Part shown: in pieces, positions 14,860 to 15,212 of the stretch
Layout: each line of letters begins with the position of its first letter
Position numbering within the stretch: position 1 is the stretch's first letter
Assembly: GCA_031268065.1 (NCBI GenBank)
Contig: JAIRXX010000182.1
Span: 1-15,212, forward strand
Source: Propionibacteriaceae bacterium
GTDB taxonomy: Bacteria > Actinomycetota > Actinomycetes > Propionibacteriales > Propionibacteriaceae
DNA length: 15,212 bases
Direction: 5' to 3'
The notes under the pieces: model-generated
What the model was told of the DNA's origin: nothing
What the model saw: the letters and a program-made list of their open reading frames with translations, nothing else
Databases searched by the model: none
Program-made: the position numbers and the translations under genes

Positions 14860-15212
14860 CTACCAGGCGTATGCCTGCGGAGCGGGGCCTCCAACCCCAG
14901 GAAACAACTTGTCCAACCGGTTCAAGATTTCAGGCTCCAGCTGGATTTCAGCCGCCCGCGCCAATTCGGCCACCTGCTGCGGAGTGCGCGGCCCGATGAT
15001 CGGCGCGGTGACAGCAGGCGCGGCAAGTGTCCACGCCAAGGCGACATTGGCGGGTGTCTCGCCCAACTCCGCACACAATCGGTGATATTCGGTAAGGCGT
15101 ACCCTGCCCGCCTGGTCCAACGCGGCTCCGGCCTTGCTGGAACGTTCCCCTCCCTGCCCATCCAGAGCATGTCCGCCCAGCAGCCCACTGGCGAGTGGCG
15201 ACCATAGCAACA
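14860..15212 (-). CDS. Aldo/keto reductase, C-terminal part (start outside window)
   Basis: The open frame enters from the right edge and stops with TAG at 14860-14862, giving about 117 residues. The visible part has the features of the C-terminal half of an NADPH-dependent aldo/keto reductase: WSPLASGLLGG near the beta-strand 7 loop, the helix ALAWTLAAPAVTAPIIGPRTPQQVAE in two parts (the family's coenzyme-binding region, around API-IGPRT) and the final helix ILNRLDKLFPG. The catalytic Asp/Tyr/Lys/His would lie outside the window. It is followed at 14776 by the promoter block of the next operon, so it probably ends another transcription unit. It may belong to the same pathway. Confidence 0.82.
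   Translation of the reverse strand, partial: LLWSPLASGLLGGHALDGQGGERSSKAGAALDQAGRVRLTEYHRLCAELGETPANVALAWTLAAPAVTAPIIGPRTPQQVAELARAAEIQLEPEILNRLDKLFPGVGGPAPQAYAW

Noticed and set aside
1..15212. CRISPR array, tRNA, rRNA, insertion sequence or phage genes
   Set aside because: I looked for short regular direct repeats with spacers, transposase motifs, terminal inverted repeats and tRNA cloverleafs and saw none.

Overview
The window is GC-rich, and every gene I can support lies on the minus strand. The GC-rich codon use, the two-permease plus lipoprotein sugar importer with no ATPase gene beside it, and the LacI-type operators suggest a high-GC Gram-positive bacterium (Actinomycetota). I cannot name the genus.

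Left third (1-5763): one very large open frame without a stop over 1,921 codons, running off the left edge. It encodes a secreted protein with a signal peptide, a matrixin-like zinc protease module (HEVGHAVGLGH), a Pro/Glu/Gln/Ser-rich linker, a long beta-strand region, a ZU5-like domain, and the start of a long-period beta-repeat region with a 457-residue period. It looks like a surface or extracellular giant protein unrelated to the sugar genes.

Gap (5764-6169): about 400 bases without a gene. It holds several inverted repeats, including a perfect 16-bp palindrome and a perfect 12-bp-stem hairpin, and a candidate promoter for the giant gene.

Middle (6170-12899): a seven-gene operon read leftwards. 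In order of transcription it encodes a TIM-barrel sugar isomerase/epimerase-type protein, an extended SDR (NAD-dependent epimerase/dehydratase type), a sugar-binding lipoprotein, two ABC permeases, an SMP-30/gluconolactonase-type protein and a NIF3-family protein. The last four genes are chained by 1-4 base stop/start overlaps.

Right (13045-14663): a two-gene operon for an IolE-like TIM-barrel protein and a classical SDR dehydrogenase, also overlapping by one base. At the right edge is the C-terminal part of an aldo/keto reductase.

The two operons carry almost the same 47-bp upstream block: a -35 box, a -10 box, and between them an operator, TGAAAACGTTAACA, that fits the LacI/CcpA-type cre consensus. 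This ties them into one regulon. Together the genes look like import of a sugar or sugar derivative followed by oxidation (SDR or aldo/keto reductase), lactone opening (SMP-30) and isomerisation or dehydration (two TIM barrels). The substrate cannot be read from the sequence. No transporter ATPase, kinase, aldolase or LacI regulator is present, so the pathway must be completed elsewhere.
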